A program made the position numbers and the translations under genes. From Chamaea fasciata (lineage: Eukaryota > Chordata > Aves > Passeriformes > Sylviidae): 64,000 bases of DNA. How positions within the stretch are numbered: position 1 is the stretch's first letter; each line of letters starts with the position of its first letter. Positions 12,701 to 25,973 of the stretch are shown here, piece after piece. The stretch spans positions 31,020,522 to 31,084,521 of the forward strand of contig JARCOQ010000006.1 of the NCBI GenBank assembly GCA_029207755.1, in the 5' to 3' direction. The notes under the pieces are model-generated. The model was not told the origin of the DNA. It made no database searches and saw only the letters and a program-made list of their open reading frames with translations.

Positions 12701-15700
12701 GGGAAACATTGAGTAAAACAGACCTGTTTAAACTCAGCTGAGGATATGGTATTTTCTAGGTGTTTTCTATACGGGACAGCTGCTACTCCAGAAACAATCA
12801 TAGCACAAACAAGGGCAAGGATACACACAAAAGAGTCACTTTATTGTCGTTCAAGAGGGCGTTGCAGTTCTGAAACCCCCCATAAGCACTTCTAATACCT
12901 TCTCTGAAAAGGAGATGTAAATAAACACCAAACACAAACCATATGTTAACCCTATAGATTATAGGTGGACTTAAATACATATGCAAGTTCTTTACAAAAT
13001 TTATGGCCTGATATGTGCTCTTCATTATAAATTGTATTTGTTTATTAATTTAGGCCTACATGTTCTTGTTTGTGTTGTTCCTTTGTCTCCATTAAGTTTA
13101 CCTATTAAGCTAGCCCTTGGGGGGAGAAAACCCTGAAAAGTAGCTAACAAATATTATTTCATAATTGGAGAAGCCATTTCATTTTGTCTAGAAAATGCAA
13201 TAACTGTGTTAGCTGGAATATATTAGGAGACTTGTTTGAAGTCATGATTTTAGAGTTGCTCAGCATTATGACACAAAAAAATATTCCCTTCCCCATCAAA
13301 ATTTCAAGCATTTAATGTTCTGGTTTACCGCACAGATATTATTGTCTTTTCCTTGAAAAGAAGCTATTATGATTTATTATACCAAAACCGTGGAGCACTA
13401 CAAACTCAAATGTTCTCAATTTCTGTGTACTAAAAAGCCACATGTCATTTTTGTCAGCAGTGATTATTGTCTATGAATGCATGATACTCACTTTCCTAAA
13501 TTACGTCAACCAATTTAGCTCTAACATAAATTACTCATGAAGCTCCACTGGAGATTTGGACTACCTACCTACTGTGATTACATGTAAGTCTATTTCTCAC
13601 TTGGGTGGAGTTACTGTCATACACTGCTATTACTGTGAAATGTTATAAGCTGTGTGTAGCAAGTACAATGTAGCCTGTTCTTTGTTTATGTTTATCTTAT
13701 TGGTCTCACCCAAGAACCAAAAAAATTATATGATAGTTTTAGAACTGCAAATGTTTTTCCCCTGAGCATAGCCCCTGTCAGGCCACTCAGAAGCAAAAGA
13801 CCTGTTCAACATCTGTTGTTCAAAGAAGATAAAAGCCATTCTAGGTCTTAAAAATATGGAAACGTAGAAAAGAAAAATAAAGCAAGGACTGCAGTTTTGC
13901 CCTTTTCCACTTGCACAATCCTTTTCAAGTTTTTAAATAATTTTATTTCTAAAGAAACATTCTTGTTTCTTTGAGAAACTTGTTTTACAACTTTCAGATG
14001 AAAACAGTACTTGTCAATATTAATAGTACCTGAGAAGACTTTACAAATTAAAATCATCTCTTAGCACCTATACTGATTAATGTAGGCTTACAAGAACTCT
14101 AAATTAGCCAATTGCTGCAAAGTGAAAAATAGAAACTATAAAATTCCAACATGCATTTAACAACTGATTATATACTATTCTATGTTAGCAGAAAGAGACA
14201 GAGAAAATAGTCAAAGAGCATGGTGAAAATGCAAGGGAATTTATTATTAATATGAAATGAAAAGGCAAAACACTTTGGAAATTTCAGTCTAGCTCAGAAA
14301 GGAGAATCAAAGGAAGGGAACTGAATACAACAGAAGTAAAATAGAACTGATTGCAAGAAAAAAATTATTACACAATAAATGGAAGAATTTTTTTAGATCT
14401 GAATTTCAGTCCAAGGGGACATCTACTGAGATAACTGAAGATGCTTAAATTGCAGTAAGGCAACCCACGTGGAATGAAATCAAAGTGAATTTAATGGTAC
14501 AGGAGCTCAGGAACAGCCTTATCTGGATTATAGAAATGATCTAGTTCTAATATTTATTTTCTTAATTCCACTAAACCTTTCATTATTTTCAGTGAGATTA
14601 CTTTCTCCCAGAGTCCTAGCATACCGTGTTGTAATGATGGATTAAAAATATAAAGGAATCAAGTGAGAAATAAAATCAGGAGGATGGGTGTTATTTTCCA
14701 TTTGAACAGCTGGCACCTCCACAAACCAAACAGCTGGAGATCTTGTCTGATAGGTAAAAGTTTTCAGGAACAGAATTTCATTCACATCAGATATAGAATA
14801 TCTTCTTCATGAACCTAAAATTAAACAGGAAGATAAATTGTTTAGAATGAAAATTTAAATAATCTGTGCAGTCTTGAGGTAAAGAGTTGGATTAATTCAG
14901 TCCCTGTGCAATGGTCAACACTGCTGAGTAACTAATTTAAATGGTAGGCCCACAACAAAGGAACTTCAGTTCTTACTAAACTTTGAAACACAAGTTTAAT
15001 CAGTTTAACTACCACTGAAGTCTGTATTTGTGCAATTACTTAATGTCTGATGCAGAATATTAAGAGCAACAGAGACAGTCAATAGGAAATTAAAGGCACA
15101 TTGAGAATTCCAAAGGTAAGTTGTCCAAATTTAGTCTGCAGTGCCCAGTACTGCCTTTGCCAGAGCACAGTCAAGTGGAGCAGCTCACATTTTAATTAGC
15201 TGAACTTATTTAATTTGCAGAATATGACCATAATTAATTAACGCAAGATTTGCCTTATCAGGTGTGGTTCTAGGTGCAATGTTTCACCTGAGAAATTGTA
15301 TTTGATTTTGTTTGTCTTGGCACAGAATAAAATATCCATCTTCACTTACTGATGCAACAAACATTATACCTCAATATTTTAGTAAATATTGACTTCATAG
15401 ATGAGACCTAGGAAATTAGCTCATTTTGATTACATGATTTGAAATTATATTGTCATACTATAGCAAATCTAATGTAATACTATAGATATTAATCTAAACA
15501 TCCAAAGCTCTTAATATTTCCTATCAAATAATTCATTAAACATATGTAGATCTGGCAACAGAAATTAAATATTTACTTCAGAGAGATTATTTTAGTCACA
15601 GGTTTCACTGTGTTTCTGACAGCACTGAAACAAAAAATAACTTGATTCGTCTTTTTTTTTGTTTCAGTGAACAAGGGCTCACCTTAGAACTTATGCAGCT

Positions 15701-18700
15701 GTGATGACAGCAGTGATGTGCCTGCTGCATGTAGCATAGAGTAACAGCATCTTCACCAGCAAGACAAGAATTGATATGGGATCTACCCCAGATGTTTTTA
15801 TCATTTTTTCATTAAAGTCAGCAGAAAAAATTGCATGAAGGGTTGATATCCCTCCACTGTAAACTTAGCCCTGTTAACTTAAAACTCTGAGGTAACATAA
15901 TTCTTACAGATTAAAAGTTTGTGCTCACCGTGTTAGATTTTTGTAGAAGTACATGAGAAGCTGTCACACAGCTTATTCGCATTGTCTGAGAACTGATAAA
16001 AAAAAGAAATGGTATGAAATTTAATGTAATGCAATTACATGTCATTTAATATTATGTGACTCTGCTTTTCAGGATATGTGACTGAGTGTCCTTTCCAAAC
16101 ACTTAACCAGCACCATTAAAGAGTTGAATCATGTGAGAAGAAAGCATTTTGCAAGTAGCAAATGCTATTTGAAGGTAATGGTATTTAAAAGGTTTTCCTC
16201 CCCTGAAAAATCCATGATGAAATTCTCTGAGAATTCTTAATATTCAACTCCTAGTTGTAAAATCGTAACATAGTCATTTGAGGTTATGTGGTCAAAAAAA
16301 ATGCAGATCCCTTTTAAATAAAAAGACAGATTTTTTTCTATCCATTCAGGATGATTACTGGTAGGGGGTTTGTCATGGATGTAAGTGCTGAAGGGTAAAT
16401 TAATTTGGGGCTTCATCACAAGAAAAGATGGAGAAATACCTTGCAGAAATAAACCAGTAAATTTCCATGGGGAGCCTTTCAAATGCTTTATAAAAATGAC
16501 CCATTGAGAAAGTACTGTGCTACTTCATCATCATCTATGGGACAAGAAAATTATATTTCCATCAAACACTTACAGTAGAATAAAGCAATTTTAATGAAGA
16601 ATTATAAAAAATTCAATGCCTCCAGAATTAAAACTAATTATTGGATTTTCTTTATATCTCAACCTGAAATTTCTTATTTTGTGACAGCATTCTTTTTTCT
16701 TTTATATTACTTCTGAAATATTGTAGTTTATAATGCAGCATAATTAACTACACAATATATATTTAAAATACTCTCCTAATTTTCTAGTCAACTCAGTGAT
16801 GATTGTGAAACAGCTGTTGTGCACTATATTAACACTTAGTAGCCATGTTTCCATACACAAAATATGAGTTATATCCCTGCTTTGTCATAATACAGTCACT
16901 CTCTAACTTCAAACTGCACAAAAACCTGAAAGATACAAATGATTGTTCCAGATAGTCTAAGCTCTGATACTTCTGAGAAATAGACAGATGAAAATTAGTT
17001 TTATAGAAGAGCTGCTATGTCTAAGATAGCACCGAAAGATATGTGAATGACTGATTTTTAAAATAAAAGAGGGAACTAAGATTAAAAAAAAACAAACTTG
17101 AGACATTTTCTTTTGAAACTCTCTGAACAATAGCCTATTTTTGTGTATTTTCCTAAATGGAATTGTGTATTTCCCTCTACTTTCTATTCCTTGCAATTAT
17201 TTTACAAATAATTTGAACAAGCTTAAAACTGCATGCTTCAGTAATTAGGTTGCTTTTCTGGAGGACCAGTTTTATGTCAGTCAATGCAGACTTTATAGCT
17301 TAGTCATTCCTCTATGACTGAGTTGAAACACTACTTTCAGTCTGTTTTTTCAGCACAATTTTGAGTGCTGTCTCTGTTTTCCTTTCACAGTTCAGTGCAG
17401 AACCTCCCACAAGCTTGGACATACTCCTCTTGGATCCTTACAATCCATCCCTTCCAGAATGCATATTTGAACTACATAGATGTGTGTTTGGTTCTGAACT
17501 CTGAGAGTGTTTCAGAATTTTTCTTTAGACAGCTTCAGAACAAAACTAAGTCAGACCAAACACAGGCCCACATGCATACATACATGCATACATGAATGTT
17601 CTATATCAGCTTCCTTTTTGAGTAGTTTATTCCCCTAAGGAATTACCACTTCATCTTCTTCCTGTATGTAAGAAATTTTGCCTTTTGAGAGTCCTGGTTC
17701 ATCTTGTTGCCTCTCTGAAATGAGTGATGAACAACTCACAGCACTGAAAACACTTAGTTGCTGTAAATTTTTTGGTAGGAGGTTTTCTGCTTTCTAAAGA
17801 GTTGCTCCCTTACACAGACACAGATTTTGCTGGTTTCTGACCTTGCTGTTTAGATAGTATTCTGGTGTTGCAATTTTACTTCTACCACCCACCTCAATAC
17901 TGATGATTTATTTCAGCTATAACATTGGGTACATCTCTAGAGTGCTCTGTCCTCCCAATGAAAATTTTGCACAAATTAAGACTGAAGCAGAGCGAAGACT
18001 CTTCATAAAGACAACACTGTAAGATGCATTAAAACAGATAGAAGAGTAGCAGCCACATTCCATAGCCCAAGAGCAACAACTGAGAAATAATTAGATCTAA
18101 GGAACAGCTTATCAGGTTGTTTCAAGAACAGCAACGGATTTAACAGCAGTTGGTTCACACACTTTTCTACCAAGTGCTTCTACACATGCTACTGCCCTGT
18201 GTTTACCATAGATGTGCTCAGATCCATCTGACAAGCAACCTTTCTAACACAAGAATGAATGATCTGTGGGACTCTAAAAGAATCTCTGGAAATCTGTAGA
18301 ATTTGGAAATCCTACCCTATACAGAATCAGGTGTGAGGGAACTATCCTTTTTTTATTAGTATTATTCCGTTTATTTTGTAGATGGACTGAATGTACCTTT
18401 TCCTTATTAGTGTGATTTACAGTCTTCTAGAGAAACATGGGGAAGTATGTAATGCAGATGCAGCTCCCACTGCCCAGCTAGACAGTAACTAGAAGAAAGA
18501 TATTTTGCCTACTGTCATTCAGGTATGCCTACCTCCATGCAGACCAAAGAATTCTTACACCATTATCTTTCGGTGCACTCTTGGCTATGTCCTTGAAATA
18601 TATTGTCTGAATAGTTAAATCTGGAGTAATGGCTTGCTCCTCCACCTGGGAACTCTCAGTTTAGGAGCACATTCTTTGATTTTGTAATCCTTGGAGATCA

Positions 18701-19020
18701 CATACATGTTATGGAGTAATAAGTTCTAGAGGCAATAAAGAAATTAAACAGACAGCAGTGAAAGACTTCAGGAGTGGGATCAGAGAAAAGATTGCAGTGT
18801 CATACACCTTGTAAGCACTGTCATATAATTGACAATGTTGCACTTATTTTGAAGAAAAAGAAAGATGTTCAGACAGAGGCTCTTACAGGAGTTTGTAAGA
18901 GCAATCAATTTCTCATAGAAAACCTGAAGAAATAACTTTTCATTGCTAATAAATTTAACAGACAGGAGTGACTTTAGTAATATCTAAGGAATTAGCCTTC
19001 TTTGCCCAGCAGTATGTCCA
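9744..19020. other. Long AT-rich non-coding interval
   Basis: About 9.3 kb with no recognised gene or named repeat. Open frames reach about 100 codons (12191-12499 plus, 11353-11637 minus) without family resemblance. A cluster of homeodomain-type TAATTA motifs lies at 15191-15241. A short imperfect CATA/CATG run is at about 17568-17593. This interval and the next one form the part of the window poorest in recognisable repeats. Confidence 0.5.
15191..15241. promoter_or_regulatory. Cluster of TAATTA-type motifs, possible regulatory element
   Basis: Within about 50 bp there are TTTTAATTAGC, TTATTTAATTTGC and ATAATTAATTAACG. TAATTA is the core site of many homeodomain proteins, and dense clusters are common in developmental enhancers and conserved non-coding elements of vertebrate gene deserts. 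In AT-rich DNA the motif also arises by chance, so function is only a suggestion. Conservation data would decide. Confidence 0.2.
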
Positions 19021-19028
19021 TGTTCTGC

Positions 19029-19047
19029 TTTTTTTTTTTTTTTTTTT
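19029..19047. repeat. Poly-T tract, 19 bases, inside the LTR start
   Basis: An uninterrupted T run lies between TGTTCTGC and CTGGCATGGAG. The usual family start has a short GGTTT-like stretch here, so the tract probably grew by slippage after insertion. It is likely length-variable. Confidence 0.9.
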
Positions 19048-19308
19048 CTGGCATGGAGTTCATTTTCTTCAGAGTAGCTGATATGTGGCTATGTTTTCGT
19101 CTGGTGCTGGAAACAGTGTAGATAAAACAGGGAAGTTTCTGTTACTGCTGAGCAGCACTGGCACAGAGTCACAGATTTTTCTGCTCCTCACCCTCCCCCA
19201 CCAAGGAGGAGGCTGGGGATGACCAAGAAGCTGAGAGGGGACAGAGCTGTGACAGCTAAGCCTAACTGACCAAAGGGATATTCCATAACACGTGACATCA
19301 TGCTCTGC

Positions 19309-19316
19309 ATATAAAG
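19309..19316 (+). promoter_or_regulatory. LTR core promoter TATA box
   Basis: ATATAAAG sits 30-40 bp after a CRE-like ACGTGACATCA at 19290-19300, the normal arrangement in this LTR family. Whether it still drives transcription cannot be seen from sequence. Confidence 0.6.
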
Positions 19317-19440
19317 CTGGGGAAGAAGGAAGTGGGGGGCAACTGGAGAGATGGAATTTTTCTTCCCAAGTCTTTACTCGTGATGTAGTCCTGCTCTCCC
19401 AGAGATGGCTGAATACCTGCCCATGGGAAAGACAAAGCAT

Positions 19441-19740
19441 GTGGACTAACTACCATTAGAAGTGAGGGAATTGTTTGACCAATAGAGTCAGGGAACTGTG
19501 CAGCCAGTGAGCATTAATTTCTGTGTTTGCTAAGATGTATAAATGGTGAAAAGTTTTGAGCAACCCACCCAAGGAATGCCACTGGATCCAAAGGTGATGC
19601 TTGCTCGATCTATCTCTCTACGTCACCTTTATTGTTAAATAAATCCATATTATTGACTTCAATTTATGATCTATTTTGTACCTTAATTTGAGCAGGGGCA
19701 CCTCTCACCAACTGGATCTTAACTAAAGGACATCTCTGAA
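19441..19740 (+). mobile_element. Second LTR-like segment abutting the first
   Basis: This block has the layout of an LTR in plus orientation: CCAAT at 19479-19483, TATAAA at 19538-19543 about 55 bp later, and AATAAA at 19638-19643 about 100 bp after the TATA box. It does not resemble the LTR at 19021 in sequence, so it is either another family or an unrelated AT-rich stretch with chance promoter motifs. CpG-containing TTGCTCGATC and CTACGTCACC stand out against the AT-rich background. No TG...CA ends or target-site duplication could be fixed. The end at 19740 is approximate. Confidence 0.35.
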
Positions 19741-20969
19741 GCATAGCATCAGTACTTGTATGGCTCTTTCCATAAAAAGCTTTCAAAATTATTCTGAAGA
19801 CTTTAATATTAACTGGTTTTGTTTAAAGCCAGGAAATTTCATTTTCAGTTCATCCTTGACTTAACCAGTGATGAGGACCACACTACTCTTTAGTCTGTGC
19901 ATTTCTTTTATCTAGGCCAGAATGAACATGTCACATTATAAATATTTTAGAAACTTTGTTTTCTGACCCTGATGGTCTACAATAGTTCTTAGTTTTGAGG
20001 TGATCATTTGGATGTAGCAAATAGACCCTTATCTTTCACAAGACTTTTATTATATTACCTATATCATAAAAATAATTTGGCATATACAGAAAACCTCAAT
20101 GAAATATCAAACCAAATGTTAGAGGCAGGAAAGAATACTGAAAGATAAAACCCTAGGTAAAACATAACGAAGCACAAGTCTCAAAACAAAAAACCCCAAC
20201 TACATGTTTAGAAAAGCTGTGGTGTTCGAAACTAGACAGTGTACTTACTGAAAACCGTCAGTAGCTGTTTTATCCCAGTGAAGTAGTAAGTGTTACTCTG
20301 CTTAAAAATGAAAAAAAAAAAGATGAATCTGTGGAGTAGTCATGAAATGATTCCTCCACTTTTGAGATTTTCCCTAGATCTTAAACATGAAATCAGTCCT
20401 CATTATGCCCTATAGTGGAATTCCATTGGAGCCTTAAGAATATCTCCTGTTCCAATGAACAGGAACCAGTGGCAGATAGTTTCTCCACCAAGGCCAGGAA
20501 AGCTGTGCAATCACCAAAATCTGAACATGCTGACCCCGAAATAGCAATTCCTCCTGCCTCAACACTAGTTTTAAATTCCTGTAATTTGGTTCTTGCTTTT
20601 TTCTGATCCAAGAATTTGATTCAAGAATTTTCATCACACTGTTGTTACCACCACCCTTTCACAAACCCCTGTCATAAGTAGATACGACCAGTAACCACAG
20701 GTAAGGGATAGCTAGAAAACACCTTATTGAGTGGGAAATGTGGTCTTTAGCCAGTATGATTTTGGTAAAAGCTGTAACTGACATTTTCACAACAGAAAAT
20801 GGTCACAGCTCCGTAGATCCAAACTATATTCTTACACTACAGTTTAGATAAGTGTGCCTGAAGATAAAACCAACATAAAGAAATCTTAGAGACATCACAA
20901 GTGTGCTACCTGCAACTTAATTTTTCACCAAAGAAGAATAGATTGATGCAGTTCAACAGAAAGTGTGCT

Positions 20970-21043
20970 GGTTTTTTGTTTTGTTTTGTTTTTGTTTGTT
21001 TGTGGGGGGTTTTTGGGTTTTTTTAGTTTTTTGGTTTTTTCTG
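20970..21043. repeat. G/T-rich low-complexity tract
   Basis: Runs of TTTTG units pass into TTTGTTTGTTTG, then GGGGGG, TTTTTGGG and more T/G runs. It is simple-sequence DNA on the plus strand. The single G6 and GGG runs are too few for a standard four-run G-quadruplex. Confidence 0.75.
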
Positions 21044-24000
21044 TGCCTCACAAAATTGCTGTGATAATATCTACCTCACATCTTTTACTGATAAGGATTC
21101 ACATAAACTCTCAGGAAGCCCATACAATTTACAGTGTAGCAATATGTGCTAATAGTTTTCTAAATTATTGTGTATTGTATTCAAGATGATTCAAGAAACT
21201 TTTAAAACTCTGGATCTAAATTCACTTAATGTTGACAATTAGGCAGAATAATACCTTTTGGAAATTGAAGAAAAAAGATTTTATTTCTTTTTGTTGGTAT
21301 TAGTGACATTGCATAGAAATTCAATATTTCCTTTCATTGAGGCTTAATTGTTGGGAATAAGTTTCCTATAACAGAACAGTGGTCTGAAACATCATGACAA
21401 TATCTAAGTGACTTCTGAGATTGATAATTACAGCAGATAAAACATCTAGACAACTATTTATCAGTGTGAATTTTTATTCAAGACCCTATCTGCACTGTGT
21501 TTTATGACTTCTGTTTTGGTAGCATAGACAGTGCTGATTTTATGGCTTTGAAATAGGTGGATTTTCTTTCACTGGAGTAAATAGGTATGTAGAGATACAC
21601 TTTTACTTCTTACAAAAAGAAAATTCCAACTTTCTTAATCGAAAGATCACAGCAGATGCTTAACAGGGAAAGTGCTATGGTATTTTTCACTTTGTGCAGA
21701 TTACATAACACATAGAGAAAATGTTCTTGAATCCAAGGCCATAATCATTGTTTGAGATGGTCAGTATGTGACTGAGGTTGTAAATCCCAAGTATTTTCCT
21801 GCCACGGTTACTGCAATACATAGTTATACTCAATGCACACACAAATTCTAAATCAAACGCAGCTACTGTTGGTTTGGTGTTGGACTGAGTTCAACAGAAA
21901 CATTTCACAATATCCCCCATTTTTTGAATTTTCCTGCAGGCATAAAAACCTGAATTCAAAGAGAATTAATTAATGTGCTCTGATGTTGTAGAACAATCAT
22001 TAATGAATCTACTTTTTATTACATATATCAGCTCATCAGCACGTCTAAAAGACCAAATCAACAGATGCTTAAATGTGGATGCCTTGCTAATAATAAAAGC
22101 AGATTAAAATGTCTCAGTTCCTTAACTAAACGCACAAAACCTCAGGAAATCCAACTGTTTGAAGTTTTTGGCTGTGCATCATGCACTTAACACCCGGATG
22201 AATGAATTCGCATCACTTAAATTCATGTCCCTCAGCTGCCTAGACCAATGGCCATCTCTTAGCACAACAGGACATGTTCACTAGGTTGGGCCATTGCTTC
22301 AGGACAGATATGTCAAGAAGTGGTTAGTTTAGATGTATAGCCGGCAAAATACTTTAAATATCTTCCATGTCCACAAAGGCCTTAGAGTTGAATATCATCA
22401 TTCACTAAATCATTTCCTTAAAACCTACTTGCCAGAGAAATAAAATATATTCAGAAGCAGGTATAAGGAATGTGAAGAAGCAGCTGTGGCTATTAGTAAC
22501 CTCAACCAACAGAAAGTCGGTTATGGACATAAATTGGAAGGTCATCTCTACAGCAGCCTGTAGTTTCAGAAGGATTAATGAATTACAGAGCAATGTTTCT
22601 CTTTGAATGCAATGAAAACAAATAGCATTGCCATTTTTACCAGGCACCAATGAAAGAGTTTTGGTTGCCTGCAGTGTCTGTAGTTGAACACCTTGCCCAG
22701 GGGAAGGTGAATCCATGGAGACACAGCTGTAGAGAAGGGTTACCACAAGCATTGATAGATGCATCTAGGATCTGTTGTTTTGTGTATTATCTCAACTCTA
22801 ACTTGTGCCTTTTCACTTTCTGTTTTCTGTGTGAAAAATTTTGTAAGAGGTCTTTGTGGAGCTGAGGTTTGGACTCATCCAGAAAAGTCTGTTCTCTTTA
22901 CTTCTCCTAGACCCCTAAGAACACCCAGTGTTAGATGCATCCTAACACCCATGCAGGCAAAAGCAACATGCAATCCTTGGATAACCTTGTTTACAGGACA
23001 ACAAAGTAGTTTCAACTTTTCTTGGCATTTCATGCTGTTTTAATTTGCACATAGCTTTATCAGTTTTTCAATAATTTGCCCCAACCATTTTCATGCCATG
23101 TGTCTTCCTCTGGCTGAATGTTTTACATGTTCTGATGATTGAGCCAAAATATTTTAGCTACTTTCAAGAATAGGATGAAGGAAAAGAAAAACAGGTTGAG
23201 CAAAAGATCTGGGAGTGCAAGGAATAAGGAACATCAGAAGTGAAGAAGATCTTAGGTCTTAGCTCTTGCTGCTATGCTGCAATTCATCATCTTGGACTCA
23301 AAGATTTGAAATGACTAAGACATATCAAGTGGCAAATATTTCTCAAAAAAAAAAAAGCAGTTGTCTGGTGGGGAAGATGGCACCAGTTGCACCCCTTTTT
23401 AGCTACTGAGATGTCGAATCATAGATTCTGCTTTACACCTTCCAAACATTGTATTACTGAGTTTTTTTTTGTGAAATGGTGCACTTTCAAGTGGACAGGA
23501 GTCAAACAGACTTGTTGCTGGTGCACAGCATTTGATCCTGTACAAATACACGTTATTAACACACTAAAGGGTCAAAGGTAACAGGATAGGTAATTATACA
23601 TTTAGAAAATATCATGGCCTTGTATGGCAAAGAATTAAGACTGATGAACCACTTTCAGATACTTTCACCAAAGGTTTTGAAACTGAGCAGCTGCCTAAAT
23701 TGAAACATGAAACACAATGAAAGCAAAAATAACCTATAATTGCTGTAAGTTGCAGGTTTAGGGAAAAAGAAAATCATGATGATATTTTCTTGTACTTTCA
23801 ATCTAACCTTTTTCACTGAAAAAATAAGATAAATTGGTGATTAGTGTGTAAAGTAATGCCATGTAGAGAGCAACTTTCCAGGATATAATGGCTTTTGCTT
23901 TAAATGTTGGTTTTCCTGCACTTGTCAGAGAAAAGTGATCAGTTCCGTTTTCAGATGAGGGTCCTAAAAAGTCTTTTAAACATAAAAATTCTGCTAAGTA

Positions 24001-25758
24001 TTCATTTAGCCACTACATATAGAATATAAAATGCAATTTTCTCTCAAAAGAGAGAGCTTTTTTTTTTTAGTTTTCTGCCCATGAGCAACAAGTCAATCTA
24101 CTGATAACTGGCAACAGCATTATGAGAGTGTCATTGTGCCACTGGAGGTGGATTAGCAGAAGAGGATGTTGTCTAGCTATGAAGGCAAATGAGCAGGAAT
24201 GATACAAAAATATTTTTAAATGTTTGAAGAAGTTAATTTTTTTACTACAGTGGCAGCCAGGCACCATTATTTTTCAGTAAACTCTACTAAAATTTGGACT
24301 GTTAATCATCCTTAGGATTTTGAATCCCATGAAACTTGCATTTGCTTGCTGTTAAAGTTATTATTCTACTTCTATTCAAATTCTCCTATGAAGTGATATC
24401 TCCTACAGAGTAAGACTGTTCATTTGATCTTTAGAAACCTTTGGCTTTTTATTCAATGTGTAATTTTTAAGCCTTTCCAAGCTGAAACATGTATTATATG
24501 AGACATAATTTAAATGCTTCTGTTAGGTACAGGCAGTGCACTTGCTTTAACTTTTCTAGGTTGATCAGCCCTTGACTAGTAGTTTTTATTATTTCCAGTG
24601 TTGTATCTTAGGTCTTGCCAGTCTGATGAGTCAAAATGCCAGAATTAATTTAGTGGTAGACTGTGTGGGATGTAAAGTTACTTTACAGGATTTGTGTCTT
24701 ATTAACATAGTAATTTCATAAGATGAAACCCAAGCTGAAACCCACAGATTTTTTACTATGCATGGGCTATAGAGCTCTCTGCAAATACACAGAATGTAAA
24801 TATGATATTAAATTATGTATAGGACCTCCAGAAATCTAAAGATGCTAAAGCATAATAAAAGTTGCTGCTTAGAGAGCTACTTTAAATTAAAACATTATGC
24901 TTTGGTGTTTTTAAAACAAGATTTTTTGTTTTGCTTGAATTGGGATCACTGACTAATTTTCAAGTTCTTGCTAAGTGCAAATCATGCCATCAGTAATTCT
25001 CTTGCGTCCTGTATGTTGAATATTTCAACTTCCTGTCTGAAAAATATATCAACTTTTCTGCATGAAATTCATCTTCAGTCAAGCCCTTCAGTTCCTTTTT
25101 TTAGAAATATTTTTATTTCATATTAAGGATTGATTTCAGAAGCCTATCTTTATTTTGCTGCCTTTATTCCTGTTTTGATCTGCTTAATAACTTTTGTGCC
25201 TATTTTAGCTTGTATTTTAAATCATGTCTATGCAAATTTAGTTTTGAAATTAAATGAAGCATTTTTTACTTTTCACATAAAGAGGGCAAGTGGGCACACA
25301 ACTCTCATCTATAAACAACTGTTAGTTTCGATCAATCAGTATTTCAGAATAGACTAGCAAAGTATCTAGCTCAAGCCACTATACATTGCAGATCTTATAC
25401 TGACACACATGTATCTGGTCAGGAGGAATATGAATAATAATCAGGATTTTCCAAAGGAACATTAAACCACAGTAGAAAACTGCAGCCTTGTTCAGTTATC
25501 AGATTCAAATCAGAGTTTTGCTCCTGTTCTGACACTGCAGGTTGCTGGGCTGTGTGGAGTTACTTGAGCTAATCAGAGAGTAGCACCTTCCTGCAATAAT
25601 TCCTCCTGTGGGTAACATAAGTAGCACTCTGTTCCGTGATGCTGCAGTGAAAATTGTCAGACACTGTTCTGTCCTTTCAGGTGCCTGGGGGTGTCATGAT
25701 GTGACATGAAGACATATCCTTATTACTGTGTTTGCACTTCTAACAATTCTCAGCTCTC

Positions 25759-25784
25759 TTTTTTTTTTTTTTTTTTTTTTTTTT
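25759..25784. repeat. Poly-T tract, 26 bases
   Basis: An uninterrupted run of 26 T is followed by a C/T-rich stretch to about 25797. It is likely polymorphic in length. No flanking sequence identifies it as the reverse complement of a retrotransposon tail. Confidence 0.9.
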
Positions 25785-25954
25785 CTTTTTTCTTCCTAGC
25801 AGCTTTTTAGACTGAGGCAATACTTGCAATCTTCTGCTTGGTTTTTTCGTGCAAAATTATTCTATAGCTGTAAGTCATCACCATGCTCCTGCTTCTTACT
25901 TGATGCTCCCTTTTTTTTGTTAAACCATTTTTTTTCCTGTAATTCTGTTGTGTC

Positions 25955-25973
25955 AAAAAAAAAAAAAAAAAAA
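25955..25973. repeat. Poly-A tract, 19 bases
   Basis: An uninterrupted A run lies about 170 bp after the T26 tract, so the two can pair with each other in single strands. No polyadenylation signal is visible just upstream. Confidence 0.9.

Larger units (their letters stand above)
19021..19437 (+). mobile_element. Avian endogenous-retrovirus LTR, plus strand, 3'-truncated
   Basis: The order of blocks matches an LTR family that is common in birds: TGTTCTG start, GAGTTCATTTTCTTCAGAGT near 19056, GGAAACAGTGTAGATAA near 19107, GCTGAGCAGCACTGGCACAG near 19147, CCCCCACCAAGGAGGAGGCT near 19195 and GACCAAAGGGATATTCCAT near 19268. Then come ACGTGACATCATGCTC, the TATA box in GCATATAAAGCTGGGG near 19307, and GAGATGGCTGAATACCTGCC near 19401. 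Those are U3, core promoter and the start of R/U5. The usual U5 end is missing; sequence at 19438 onward belongs to something else. A run of 19 T interrupts the first 30 bases. No gag, pol or env sequence is attached. The 123-codon minus-strand frame over it is antisense chance. Confidence 0.82.

Noticed and set aside
12580..12828. Minus-strand frame with a possible membrane segment (CILALVCAMIVSGVAAV)
   Set aside because: No exon borders that keep the frame; chance hydrophobic run is sufficient.
17390..17505. Acceptor-like TTTTCCTTTCACAG followed by about 37 open codons
   Set aside because: No acceptable donor before the stop; no similarity recognised.
19069..19440. 123-codon minus-strand frame
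   Set aside because: Antisense of a known type of LTR; no viral reading frame lies there.
22405..22764. 119-codon minus-strand frame
   Set aside because: No domain, no convincing splice pair; about 20 such runs are expected by chance.
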